A stretch of DNA of 64,000 nt from Micromonospora sp. CCTCC AA 2012012 (GCF_040499845.1 NZ_CP159342.1:4774001-4838000), one strand, 5' to 3'. Positions 41,599-51,356 are shown, numbered from the stretch's first letter. The notes: generated by a model from the letters alone, not told the origin. Program-made: numbers and translations.

Positions 41599-42425
41599 CA
41601 CAGTTCCTTGAGCACGGCCGGTTCGAGGCGCCGGAACGCCCACCAGCCGGCCGCCAGCACCAGCAGGCTGCCCAGCACCGTGCTGACGAGCAGTCGGGCG
41701 TCGGGGAACTCGTCCGGATACCAGATCGAGTGGTGCAGCTGGAAGATCCCGACCAGCGGGTTCAGCTCGTACGCCACCTTCACCCAGGTCGGCATGCCCG
41801 ACTCCCGCACCAGGCTGAGCGGATAGATGATCGGGGTGGCGTAGAAGAGCAGCCGGATGATCAGCCGCATGAACCGCTCGATGTCCCGCATCAGCACGTT
41901 GAACGCCGACAGCAGCAGCGAGATCCCCACCAGCAGGACCAGCTGCACCGCCACGGCCAGCGGCAGGGCGAGCAGGGACCAGCCGGGGTGGATCCTGCCG
42001 TGCCAGGCGTAGATCGCGGCGATGCCGAGCAGGATGGGCAGGCCGGCGGCGTACTCGGCGAAGCGGCCGGTGACCCGGCCGATCGGGAAGACCTGCCGGG
42101 GCACGTTCATCGTGGTGATCAGCCGGGCCTGGCCGGTCAACGCGTTGGTCGCCTCGTTGATCGCCGAGCTGGCCCACATCCAGGCGAAGATGCCGGTGAT
42201 CAGGAAGAGCGGGTACGACCCCGCCGCGTCGCCCAGGTGCCGGCGGGTCGCCCCGGAATAGAGCACCCCGAAGACGAACCAGTAGATCAGCCCCATGCCC
42301 AGCGGTTCGATCAGCGACCAGAGATAGCCCAGCACGGACTGCTGATACTTCACCGCGAGGTCCCGCTTCACCAGGATGCGCAGCGAGTTGCGGGCCGACC
42401 AGAGCGCCGCGACGCCTGTCGTCAC
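41598..42425 (-). CDS. Polysaccharide/teichoic-acid ABC exporter permease (TagG-like)
   Basis: A 275-residue ABC-2 type permease with six helices. Motifs include LVKRDLAVKYQQSVLGYLWSLIEP near the N-terminus, typical of TagG/RfbA, and the internal NVLMRDIERFMRLIIRLLFYATPIIYP. Together with the next gene it moves a lipid-linked polymer across the membrane. GTG at 42425 is the first gene of a four-gene wall-polymer operon. Confidence 0.94.
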   Translation of the reverse strand: MTTGVAALWSARNSLRILVKRDLAVKYQQSVLGYLWSLIEPLGMGLIYWFVFGVLYSGATRRHLGDAAGSYPLFLITGIFAWMWASSAINEATNALTGQARLITTMNVPRQVFPIGRVTGRFAEYAAGLPILLGIAAIYAWHGRIHPGWSLLALPLAVAVQLVLLVGISLLLSAFNVLMRDIERFMRLIIRLLFYATPIIYPLSLVRESGMPTWVKVAYELNPLVGIFQLHHSIWYPDEFPDARLLVSTVLGSLLVLAAGWWAFRRLEPAVLKEL

Positions 42426-42571
42426 CGCCCCATCCTCGCCCCCACCGCCGTTCCCCGGCGGCGCTGACCGGCCGGGTCACCCCATCGGGGTCAGCACCGA
42501 CGACGTCGGCGGCGAGGCGGCTGGTGCCGGTCAACACCCGACGACGTCCGCGGCGAGGCCGCCGGTGCCGG

Positions 42572-43942
<1,371 letters not shown>

Positions 43943-44365
43943 GGCTGCACTTTCCTCGCCGTCGTACCCGTTGTGCGGAGTCCGGCCCGGTCATGCCGCC
44001 CCGGTCCGGGACGGCTGGCGGGCACCCGGGGTGTGGGCGCCCGACCGGCGAGCCTACCCGCCCAGCTCACGCCCCGTCCCCACGCACACCCGCCCCTCCC
44101 CGACCCCGCCAAGTTCCAGCCGCCAGAAGCAGTCAGAACTTACTGTCGTAGATCTGCCGCCGGCGGGGCTTCCCTCATCCCGGTAGGTCACCGTGACAGC
44201 TGGACGAAGTGACGTTGACGCATGGCTGACGATCGAACCGAACACCGTCGGCGGTCACCGTTCCACCGCTCCGGGGCCCCTATCAGCTCAGAAGATCAGG
44301 TATCTTCGGCACACCCGTTACTCAGGGGTCGCAGCAGCATTGGCGTGGTGGAGCGGAGGTGACCG
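43943..44365. other. Intergenic region and left edge of the peptide island
   Basis: About 420 bases without a gene. The part near sdaA is GC-rich like the chromosome, and from about 44110 A/T rises clearly. Two small inverted repeats stand out: GTCACCGTGAC (44187-44197) and GAAGATCAGGTATCTTC (44291-44307); the second contains a possible -10, TATCTT. They are candidate control sites for the mauE-type operon starting at 44366. No RNA gene was recognised. Confidence 0.4.
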
Positions 44366-44908
44366 ATGATGCCGGAAATCTGGCCGTCCGGGCTTGTCGT
44401 GGCCTGTCAGGCCGCCATGGCAATAATCTTTGCGGTCGCCGCGGGCAGCAAGGTATGGAAACCAAGCGCTTTCCGCCAGTTCTGCAACTCCCTGTCGAGG
44501 ACACTTCCCATTCGGGGACGCCTTACGTCAGCGCTGGCCGCCACCGTGTTGCTGACCGAGGCGGTAGTCGCGCTCTCCGTCACCGTGCCCGCACTTGCGA
44601 CCGGGGCGTTTGTCCTCGCAGGTGTCCTGCTTGTTTCCTTCACCGGCTCCACTCTATACACGCTCCGACAGGGCTCGCGTGAGCCCTGCTTCTGCTTCGG
44701 GATGTCCGCCAAGCCGGCCGGCCGCCTGGAGGTTCTCAGGAATCTCATCCTCCTGGCCATTACGACCGTGGGCTTCGCGGGGGCAAGGGATTCCGGGTCC
44801 CTTACCTACCCCTCGCTGGGGGTGACCGCCCTGATGGTCTCGGTAGGGTGCGTGTTCGCACTACTGGTGATCAACGCCCGAGAGATCGTCGATCTCGTGA
44901 AGCCTTAG
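44366..44908 (+). CDS. MauE/DoxX-like redox-associated membrane protein
   Basis: A 180-residue protein with four membrane helices (about 8-28, 55-75, 79-98, 128-175 region). A conserved pair PCFCFG (Cys108, Cys110) lies in the loop after helix three, with further Cys14 and Cys40. This is the MauE family pattern. In methylamine utilisation, MauE and the thioredoxin-like MauD are needed for forming the disulfides of the dehydrogenase small subunit. The ATG follows GGAGGTGACC. It opens a three-gene operon with a TlpA-like protein and a signal peptidase. Confidence 0.88.
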   Translation: MMPEIWPSGLVVACQAAMAIIFAVAAGSKVWKPSAFRQFCNSLSRTLPIRGRLTSALAATVLLTEAVVALSVTVPALATGAFVLAGVLLVSFTGSTLYTLRQGSREPCFCFGMSAKPAGRLEVLRNLILLAITTVGFAGARDSGSLTYPSLGVTALMVSVGCVFALLVINAREIVDLVKP

Positions 44909-44947
44909 CTCGCCCTGACCTCACTGCCACCCCTTGATTGGAGAGCA

Positions 44948-45502
44948 ATGACCGTGCTCGCGATTGCCGTCGTGTTCGTAGGGCTATTGTGTCTGCTCAA
45001 CCTGCTATTCACTCTAGGTGTGATCCGCCGCCTCCGGCAGCACACTGAACAACTTGCCAAGCTACCCCGAGTGGACGAGCCGATGGAGCCCATCAAGTTG
45101 CCGACGGGAGCCGAGATCGGGGAGTTCTCCGCGACGGCGACGGACGGTACGGAAGTAACCGACGGCACGCTGCGGAACGGCGGCCTGGTTGCCTTCCTCT
45201 CGGCGACCTGCCCGGCCTGCGCCGAACAGCTTCCGGTCTTCGTCGAACGGCTCAAGAGCAGCAGGCTCAAGCGAGACGAAACGTATGTCTTCCTCATCGG
45301 AGATGAAGCAAAGCTCGAGACGATGAAGGCGCAGCTGACGCCGCTGGCGCGAGTGGTGCTACAGCCGCACGGGGGGCCGGTCACGAAGGCCTTCCAGGTC
45401 GCCGCGTTTCCGAGCTTCGTAATGCTGGACAAGGGAGCGCGAGTTGCCGCGTCAACGGTCTTCCCGGACGAGTTGCCGATCGCTGCGGCGGCCACCGCGT
45501 GA
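44948..45502 (+). CDS. Membrane-anchored thioredoxin-fold protein (MauD/TlpA-like)
   Basis: A 184-residue protein. One N-terminal membrane helix (residues 3-25) is followed by a linker and a TlpA/thioredoxin fold with active site ATCPAC (Cys88, Cys91) and a cis-Pro at AFPSFVML. The topology puts the active site outside the cell. Paired with a MauE-like protein it is expected to make or correct disulfide bonds in an exported protein. Good GGAGAG site. It overlaps the signal peptidase gene by 4 bp (GTGA). Confidence 0.88.
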   Translation: MTVLAIAVVFVGLLCLLNLLFTLGVIRRLRQHTEQLAKLPRVDEPMEPIKLPTGAEIGEFSATATDGTEVTDGTLRNGGLVAFLSATCPACAEQLPVFVERLKSSRLKRDETYVFLIGDEAKLETMKAQLTPLARVVLQPHGGPVTKAFQVAAFPSFVMLDKGARVAASTVFPDELPIAAAATA

Positions 45503-45984
45503 GACGCCAGCTACTCTGGACGGCCGCCGCAGCAGCGGCCCCGGTCCTAGCGGCAACGGCTCTGACCTGGGCTCGACGCCATTTTTCAGTCGTCACGATC
45601 GCCGGCGGTTCCATGGCACCCACCTATCAGGACGGCGACCGGGTTCTCGTCAGGAGAACGGACGTACGATCCCTGCGCGCCGGAGACGTCGTGGTGATAG
45701 AAGAGCCGCGAAGCGGTGATCAAGGTGGTGAGGTGGCACGGTCGGACGTACACCAACCAGCAACGCGAGAATGGATGATCAAGCGGATACTCGCCCTTCC
45801 CGGCGAGCCCGTACCACGGGCGGACGTTCCGGCTCTGGCGACAGCTCCTGGCGAAGTGGTGCCACGGGGCTGCGTCGTGGTGGTCGGGGATGCCGGGCGT
45901 CGCAGCTACGACTCAAAGCAAGCAGGGTACTTCTCGCTCGATCGGGTGCTCGGAGTCGCAGTACGTCCGATGCGGGCCAACTGA
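45499..45984 (+). CDS. S26 family signal peptidase
   Basis: A 161-residue type I signal peptidase. A membrane helix at about 5-24 is followed by the nucleophile in IAGGSMAPTYQDGDRVLV (Ser38) and the general base in WMIKRILALPGE (Lys95). The GDAGRRSYDSKQAGYFSLDRVLG box is the usual C-terminal motif. It is smaller than the housekeeping LepB and lies in an operon with two redox proteins, so it probably removes the leader from a dedicated cargo, most likely the Cys-rich peptide encoded at 48455. Confidence 0.9.
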   Translation: MRRQLLWTAAAAAAPVLAATALTWARRHFSVVTIAGGSMAPTYQDGDRVLVRRTDVRSLRAGDVVVIEEPRSGDQGGEVARSDVHQPATREWMIKRILALPGEPVPRADVPALATAPGEVVPRGCVVVVGDAGRRSYDSKQAGYFSLDRVLGVAVRPMRAN

Positions 45985-46022
45985 ACACAGATGGCCCCTA
46001 CCGACTGCCGTCACGGCCCCGG

Positions 46023-47915
46023 TCACACGGGCAGAGAGGGCTCCCCCTCCGATGGAAATTCGCTGTTCTCGACATAGCCACTCGCTTGGATGCTGAACAA
46101 GCGGGCATACATGCCGCAGCGGTTCATCAACTCGCCATGCCGACCCTGCTCCGACACTTTTCCGTCAGCGATCACCACAATGTTGTCCGCATCACGGATG
46201 GTACTGAGTCGATGGGCGATCAAGATACTGGTGTGGCCTTCCCGGTAATCACGGAGCAGCCGATGGAGCTTGTACTCAGCTTCAGCGTCGAGACCGGCAC
46301 TGGGCTCGTCCAGAATGAGCAGATCACTGCGCTGGCGCATCAGGGCGCGAGCAATCGCAAGCCTCTGCCACTGTCCGCCCGAAAGGACCACCCCGGTCGA
46401 GACATCCTGCTTGTCGGCGAAGCCGAAGAACAACCGGGAGAGCATGGTGTCGTAGTTGTTCGGTAGCCTGGCGACGAACTCGTGACACCCGGACGATCGC
46501 GCGACTTCCGCGATCCGCTCTTGATTTTCCAGCTCCACCACATCCCCGACACCGATGTTTTCGGAAACCGTCAGGTCATACTGCATGAAGTCCTGAAAGA
46601 CTGCGCGGATTCTCCGGCGCAATTCAGCCACAGGCACCTGGGCGATGTCGATTCCGTCCCAATAGATGGCACCTCGGCTCGGGTCATAGAATCGGCAGAG
46701 CAACTTGACGATCGTGCTCTTACCCGCGCCGTTCAGGCCAACGAGAGCTGTGGCCCGACCGGCAGGAATCTTCAGGTTTACCCCACGAAGAATCCAGGGG
46801 AGGTCGTCCCCGTAACGGAACCAGACGTCCCTTAGCTCAATCCCCTCACGCAGTGGCGCGGCGGGAAGCTGCTTCGGGTCCGTTGCGGGCGGTAGATCGG
46901 GTGACTGCTTGACGATATAACAATAATGATCGAACATCAACGATGCTTCGTACGCACCAGCGATGCTCTGTATCAGCCGACCCAGCCCGCTCTGCACCCC
47001 AGCGACCGAGGCAATGAAGACCGACACGTCGCCGATGCTCAGCGCACCTGTCCGAGTGGCGTTCACCGCCCACACGAGCCCACCACCGGCAACCAGCGCA
47101 CCCATCAGTCCGAGCCCTCCCTGGACCAGAATCTCCCGCCGGTCCATCCGTTCATGCTGGGAGTTCACCTCACGCAACTCGGAGACCATCCTGCTGCGGA
47201 ACAGGTCACCAAGCCCGTAGAGCCGGATTTCCTTGGCCGCGACAACATTCGTCAGCAGATCCGCATAGAACATCTCGCGCCGCTGCGAGCGACCCACGTC
47301 CGTCATCATTTGGGCGCGCCTACGATTGAGTAGTAGCTCGGCGCGGAGGGTGGGGATCGCGGCGATGAGCACGACCACGACAGTCCACGGGCTGAGCAGT
47401 AGCAGCGTTCCGACAAAACCGCCTACCACCAGTGCACCCTGCCCGAAAGCCAGCACCTGCTCGATGAGTTGGGTCGGGCCTGTACCCGAAGCGGCGCCGG
47501 CCATCTGCAAGCGATCATGAAAGTGCGGATTTTCGAAACGTGAAAGACCCGGAAGGCCGACGACAGCTTGGTAGAGCCTCTCCCGGGCGACGACCTCGAC
47601 CGCCCGTCCCATTCGCCGTTGCACGTATCCGCTGATCTGGGCCACGACGATACCGACCACGCCAACGACGGCGAGGGCCATGGCCGGCCCGAGGAAATAC
47701 CGTGCCTGCATCGTGTGCGTCGAGGCGAGCCGGTCCAGCATGACCTTGGTCAACCATGCGGCCACCACCGGCACGAGGCCACTGACGGCCGTCAGGATGA
47801 TCCTGATCAGAATCAGGTAGCGCGAGGAGGCCCAGGCGAGGCGGGCGGCTTCCGCGAGACGCGCGGCAAGTCGTTGAGTGGCGACCCCGTCTGGAGCCGG
47901 TTCGGCGGTACTCAC
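46023..47915 (-). CDS. ABC exporter, fused membrane and ATPase domains
   Basis: About 630 residues. Six membrane helices (about residues 20-300) are fused to an ATPase domain with Walker A VGLNGAGKST, signature LSGGQWQR, Walker B LLILDEPSAGLD and H-loop AHRLSTI. There is no C39 peptidase domain, unlike typical bacteriocin exporters. Length and layout fit a lantibiotic/peptide half-transporter acting as a dimer. The start is uncertain: GTG at 47915 or a TTG at 47921 behind GAAGGG; the frame is open to 48041. Divergent from the peptide gene. Confidence 0.9.
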   Translation of the reverse strand: MSTAEPAPDGVATQRLAARLAEAARLAWASSRYLILIRIILTAVSGLVPVVAAWLTKVMLDRLASTHTMQARYFLGPAMALAVVGVVGIVVAQISGYVQRRMGRAVEVVARERLYQAVVGLPGLSRFENPHFHDRLQMAGAASGTGPTQLIEQVLAFGQGALVVGGFVGTLLLLSPWTVVVVLIAAIPTLRAELLLNRRRAQMMTDVGRSQRREMFYADLLTNVVAAKEIRLYGLGDLFRSRMVSELREVNSQHERMDRREILVQGGLGLMGALVAGGGLVWAVNATRTGALSIGDVSVFIASVAGVQSGLGRLIQSIAGAYEASLMFDHYCYIVKQSPDLPPATDPKQLPAAPLREGIELRDVWFRYGDDLPWILRGVNLKIPAGRATALVGLNGAGKSTIVKLLCRFYDPSRGAIYWDGIDIAQVPVAELRRRIRAVFQDFMQYDLTVSENIGVGDVVELENQERIAEVARSSGCHEFVARLPNNYDTMLSRLFFGFADKQDVSTGVVLSGGQWQRLAIARALMRQRSDLLILDEPSAGLDAEAEYKLHRLLRDYREGHTSILIAHRLSTIRDADNIVVIADGKVSEQGRHGELMNRCGMYARLFSIQASGYVENSEFPSEGEPSLPV

Positions 47916-48115
47916 GATCAAGTCGCACCCTTCGCTCGGACACGGACGACCCTGCTGACCGGTGACGACGCATCCCGAGCAGAGCGGCTCGGCGCGCGGC
48001 AGCGGTGTTCGCCCGGTCAAGCGAGCCTGAGGAGGCTGCACCGCAAACGCTCGCGAGCATACAACCGGAGCTTGCGGCGTTCTGACCGGCGCGACACCGG
48101 CGGGATCACAAGGGA

Positions 48116-48157
48116 CAGTGGTGAACCACTATCTCTGCTAGGGTCGGTCTGACCGAC
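48116..48157 (+). promoter_or_regulatory. Candidate promoter/operator of the Cys-rich peptide gene
   Basis: An extended -10 element TGCTAGGGT (TAGGGT 48139-48144) is overlapped by the 15-bp inverted repeat GTCGGTCTGACCGAC (48143-48157). The region lies between the divergent ABC exporter and peptide genes. The repeat sits where a repressor would cover the transcription start. Confidence 0.45.
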
Positions 48158-48184
48158 AAGGGGCGGGGGCCTGGAGGGAAGTGC

Positions 48185-48262
48185 ATGGATATAGATCTAT
48201 GCCGCAGTAAACTTGAGTCGACGGCGACAAGCCGGCTCGAGACGGTCGGGACACTGGACTGA
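48185..48262 (+). CDS. Short leader ORF (25 aa) ahead of the peptide gene
   Basis: ATG at 48185 has an excellent GGAGGG site and opens a 25-codon frame, MDIDLCRSKLESTATSRLETVGTLD, that ends 190 nt before the peptide start. It may be a regulatory upstream ORF, a small second peptide, or the remnant of a lost gene. Its translation is suggested by the site only. Confidence 0.35.
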   Translation: MDIDLCRSKLESTATSRLETVGTLD

Positions 48263-48454
48263 TTTCGCCGATCGGTCATTGAGGTGCGAACACCTCGTCG
48301 CTTCCGCCATGTGAGGTTTCACAGCAGAAAGCTGGCAACTGCCGGTGCGGTTCACATAATTTGTCGCAGCTTTTGGTTGCGCCCTTCTACCGGCCCTCTC
48401 GTAACCCAGAGCGATTTGCCGGCGGTGAATGGTCACTTCATGAAGAAGGTGGTT

Positions 48455-48700
48455 ATGTTCAAACTCGTAGAGCGCTTGAGCGACCGGGTGCTGTCGATGG
48501 TCGTACCTCAGGTGGAGGCGCGCGCCGCCCTGTGTTCCTGCGACCCCGGCACGCAATGGTGGGGGGCTGGTTGCGGCTGCTACGTCGAGATCCTCTCCTC
48601 GGGGATCACGATCTCCTGCTACCAGCGTCGGCGGTACACCTGCCGAAGCGACTGCCAGACCACGTCAAGTGTCTGCAAGTGCTACAGCTCGACCTGTTGA
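48455..48700 (+). CDS. Cys-rich peptide precursor, candidate disulfide-rich RiPP
   Basis: An 81-residue peptide. Residues 1-24 form an amphipathic leader (MFKLVERLSDRVLSMVVPQV) without Cys, ending in an Ala-Arg-Ala type I signal peptidase motif (22-24). Residues 25-81 hold ten Cys at 27, 29, 40, 42, 55, 63, 67, 74, 76 and 81, with many Ser/Thr/Tyr/Gly. ATG at 48455 follows AGAAGG; an in-frame ATG at 48440 is less well placed. With MauE-, MauD- and S26-like proteins and an exporter nearby, oxidation to five disulfides and leader removal outside the cell are inferred. No lanthipeptide cyclase or radical SAM gene is present. Confidence 0.75.
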   Translation: MFKLVERLSDRVLSMVVPQVEARAALCSCDPGTQWWGAGCGCYVEILSSGITISCYQRRRYTCRSDCQTTSSVCKCYSSTC

Positions 48701-49078
48701 GGCACTGACCGCGAGCGTTGTGCGCAACCTGGCGTTCTGAACTCCGGGGTCTTCGGTGGCGCGTGGGCATGTGTCGTCCGCCCACCCCACCGGAGGCATC
48801 GATCTGGCGCATCAGTAGACAGTTCGGCCAGAGATCAGTCAGACCGGGCGGCGGATCACATCTGCCGCCCCGTGACAGACAGCTCATTTCAACCACAGCT
48901 GCACTGCCCCGGCCCGCCGAGCATCAAGGGCCGGTGCGACGCGTCGGCGACAGGCGCCCCGGGTAAGCACCTACGGGTGCCCGGGCCGCCGATCCTCCTC
49001 GCGGCCGAGGGCACGGTGGGTGCCCCTGCCTACCGTGGAATGCAGCGCGGCGGATCGCCGCAGAGTGGGAGTACGACG
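48701..49078. other. Gene-free right edge of the peptide island
   Basis: About 380 bases without a convincing gene. A 10-bp hairpin (GGGCGGCGGA at 48846-48855 pairing with TCTGCCGCCC at 48861-48870) could end the peptide transcript. GC content returns to the chromosomal level after about 48900. The promoter of the PspC gene, with a possible -10 TACCGT near 49032, lies at the right end. Confidence 0.4.
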
Positions 49079-49279
49079 ATGAGTCGCAAACTGGTCCGAC
49101 CCCGTCAGGGGCGCATGCTCGCCGGTGTCTGCGCCGGCCTGGCGCAGCGGTTCGGCATGTCGGCCGGCATGATCCGGCTGCTGTTCCTGCTGTCGCTGCT
49201 GCTGCCCGGCACTCAGGTGATCGTCTACCTGGTGCTGTGGATCCTCATGCCCAACGAGGACGCCTACGCCCGCTACTGA
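49079..49279 (+). CDS. PspC domain protein (66 aa)
   Basis: A 66-residue PspC domain: basic start MSRKLVRPRQGRMLAGVCAGLAQRFG, a helix-turn, then one long hydrophobic helix LLFLLSLLLPGTQVIVYLVLWILMP. Small free-standing PspC proteins are envelope-stress-related membrane proteins of actinobacteria with no defined reaction. GGGAG precedes the ATG, and a strong terminator follows. The frame is open upstream into the gene-free stretch but starts best here. Confidence 0.9.
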   Translation: MSRKLVRPRQGRMLAGVCAGLAQRFGMSAGMIRLLFLLSLLLPGTQVIVYLVLWILMPNEDAYARY

Positions 49280-49291
49280 CCTGCACCGGCC

Positions 49292-49324
49292 GACGCCCGC
49301 TCCGGCAGGACCGGAGCGGGCGTC
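49292..49324. terminator. Bidirectional hairpin terminator
   Basis: GACGCCCGCTCCGG (49292-49305) pairs perfectly with CCGGAGCGGGCGTC (49311-49324), between the convergent PspC and DUF4230 genes. Confidence 0.8.
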
Positions 49325-49336
49325 GCCATGTCCGCG

Positions 49337-50095
49337 TCAGGGGGCGGCGTAGGTGACGGTGACCTTCTCGTAGCCGAGGGAGCGGAGCAGGCCCTCCAGC
49401 ATCTTGCGGGTGTTCTCCTGGGCGCGGGCGGTCAGCCCGCTGTCCCGGGCCGCAGCGGTGATCTTGTCCTCGGCCAGCTGGTAGACCTGCTGCTGCTTGT
49501 TGGGGTCACCGGCGACGAGGTCGTTGATCCGGTTGATCAGGCCGCGCTGCTCGGCGAAGACGTAGCTCTTCTCCAGATCGAGGTTGGTCTCGCCGAGCTG
49601 CGGCGCGGGGAGCTTGATCTCCACCGACTTGCCGTCGGCGGACTCCACCACCGCCCCGTCGGCGATCTTCGCGAAGTCGACGTACGCCTCGACGCTGCCC
49701 GCCCCGACGAAGAGGGTCCGCTCGTTGAGCAGGAACGCCGGCACGTTGTTCCGGTCCTTCTGCAGGTCGACGACGACCTGGAAGTTGCCCTCGGCGGCGA
49801 CGTAACGGCTGAGGTCGCGGATCGACTTGAGCAGCGGCGGCTGGCTGCGGTCGGTCTGCTCCTTGGCGAACGGGTTGCGGAAGTCCGGCAGGATCCCGGT
49901 CGCCTGCACGCCGAGCAGCACCACCACCGCGAGCGCCGCCGCGCCGAGCACCGCCAGCAGCCCCCGGGTCGCCCCGCCCCCGGTCCGCCCCGGTGTCGCA
50001 TCGGCGGGGACGTCGGACCGCTCCCGCAGCGACTCACCGGTCGGATAACCCGGGAACTCCCTGGTGGGCTCGTTGATGTCACCGTCGCGGGCCAT
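49337..50095 (-). CDS. DUF4230 family membrane-anchored protein
   Basis: A 252-residue protein. A cytoplasmic N-terminal tail of about 40 residues is followed by one membrane helix (about 45-64) and a DUF4230 domain (about 80-252) with the motifs NFQVVVDLQKDRNNVPAFLLNERTLFVGAGSVEAYVDF and LEKSYVFAEQRGLINRIND. The role of DUF4230 is unknown. ATG at 50095 follows GTGAGGGCG; the frame is open nine codons further upstream. Confidence 0.88.
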   Translation of the reverse strand: MARDGDINEPTREFPGYPTGESLRERSDVPADATPGRTGGGATRGLLAVLGAAALAVVVLLGVQATGILPDFRNPFAKEQTDRSQPPLLKSIRDLSRYVAAEGNFQVVVDLQKDRNNVPAFLLNERTLFVGAGSVEAYVDFAKIADGAVVESADGKSVEIKLPAPQLGETNLDLEKSYVFAEQRGLINRINDLVAGDPNKQQQVYQLAEDKITAAARDSGLTARAQENTRKMLEGLLRSLGYEKVTVTYAAP

Positions 50096-50195
50096 CGCCC
50101 TCACCGTCCTCGTCAGAAACATCGACTGGTGATGACGTTACGGGCACGGTGCGACACCCGCGCGGCGAGCAACCCGAACGGGTGAACGACGCAGG

Positions 50196-51356
50196 TCAGG
50201 CGAAGGCGGAGAGCCCGGTGAGGCGCTGCCCGATGACCAGCTGGTGGATCTCCGAGGTGCCCTCGTAGGTCAGCACGCTCTCCAGGTTGTTGGCGTGCCG
50301 CATCACCGGATATTCGCCGGAGACGCCGTTGGCGCCGAGGATCGTGCGGCACTCCCGGGCGATCGCGATGGCCTCCCGGACGTTGTTCAGCTTGCCCACG
50401 CTGACCTGCTCCGGCCGCAGCTTCCCGGCGTCCGCGAGTCGGCCCAGGTGCAGCGCCAGCAGCAGACCCTTGTTCCACTCGACCGCCATGTCGGCGAGCT
50501 TGGCCTGGGTGAGCTGGAAGCCGGCCAGCGGTCGGCCGAACTGGGTGCGGGTGGTCGCGTACGACAGGGCCGTCTCCAGGCAGTCGCGGGCCGCGCCGAG
50601 CGCACCCCAGACGATGCCGTGCCGGGCCTCGGTCAGGCAGCTCAGCGGCGCCTTCAGCCCGATCGCCTCGGGCAGCCGGGCGTCCGCCGGGAGGCGTACG
50701 TCGTCGAGGGCGATCTCGCCGGTCAGCGACGCCCGCAGCGACATCTTGTGCCGGATCTCCCGCGCCGTCACCCCGGGGGTGTCCATGGGTACGGCGAAAC
50801 CCCGCACGCCCTCGTCGGTGCGGGCCCAGATCACCCCGACGTCGGCGATCGGCGCGTTGGTGATCCACATCTTGGCGCCGTTAAGGATCCAGTCGTCCCC
50901 GTCGCGGCGGGCCCGGGTGGCCATCGACGCCGGGTCGGAGCCGTGGTCCGGCTCGGTCAGCCCGAAGCAGCCGATCGCCTCACCGGCCGCCATCGCGGGC
51001 AGCCAGCGCTGCTTCTGCTCCTCGCTGCCGAAGCGCCAGATGGCGTACATGGCGAGCGAGCCCTGCACCGAGACCAGCGAGCGGACGCCGGAGTCACCGG
51101 CCTCCAGCTCCAGGCAGGCCAGCCCGTACGCGACGGCGGAGGCACCGGCGCAGCCGTACCCGCTCAGGTGCATGCCCAGCAGGCCGAGCTTGCCGAACTC
51201 ACGGGCCAGCTCGCGGGCCGGCACCTGGCCGTCCTCGTACCAGCCGGCGACGTGCGGGCGTACCCGGTCGTCGACGAGCTGGCGCACGACGGACCGGATC
51301 TGCCGCTCCTCCTCGCTCAGCGACGCGTCGATGTCGAGCAGGTCGAGAGGGCTCAT
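50196..51356 (-). CDS. gcdH: Acyl-CoA dehydrogenase, glutaryl-CoA dehydrogenase type
   Basis: A 386-residue FAD enzyme. The FAD/acyl-CoA motif is CFGLTEPDHGSDPASM, and the catalytic Glu is in VLTYEGTSEIHQLVIG near the C-terminus, the form seen in glutaryl-CoA dehydrogenase. That enzyme oxidises and decarboxylates glutaryl-CoA to crotonyl-CoA in lysine and tryptophan breakdown. The exact substrate is inferred from sequence resemblance. ATG at 51356 follows AAGGTGG; a GTG three codons upstream is less likely. Confidence 0.88.
   Translation of the reverse strand: MSPLDLLDIDASLSEEERQIRSVVRQLVDDRVRPHVAGWYEDGQVPARELAREFGKLGLLGMHLSGYGCAGASAVAYGLACLELEAGDSGVRSLVSVQGSLAMYAIWRFGSEEQKQRWLPAMAAGEAIGCFGLTEPDHGSDPASMATRARRDGDDWILNGAKMWITNAPIADVGVIWARTDEGVRGFAVPMDTPGVTAREIRHKMSLRASLTGEIALDDVRLPADARLPEAIGLKAPLSCLTEARHGIVWGALGAARDCLETALSYATTRTQFGRPLAGFQLTQAKLADMAVEWNKGLLLALHLGRLADAGKLRPEQVSVGKLNNVREAIAIARECRTILGANGVSGEYPVMRHANNLESVLTYEGTSEIHQLVIGQRLTGLSAFA

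Noticed and set aside
44366..47915. Interpretation of the island as a methylamine-utilisation locus
   Set aside because: MauE and MauD relatives are present but the dehydrogenase subunits and cofactor-maturation genes are not; the Cys-rich peptide and exporter fit better.
48197..48556. Minus-strand frame of 119 codons covering the peptide gene
   Set aside because: No ribosome binding site and no recognisable domain; the plus-strand peptide has a good site and a functional context.
48718..48966. Plus-strand frame of 82 codons after the peptide gene
   Set aside because: Poor start, Pro/Arg-rich translation and codon use unlike real genes here; the stretch is treated as intergenic.
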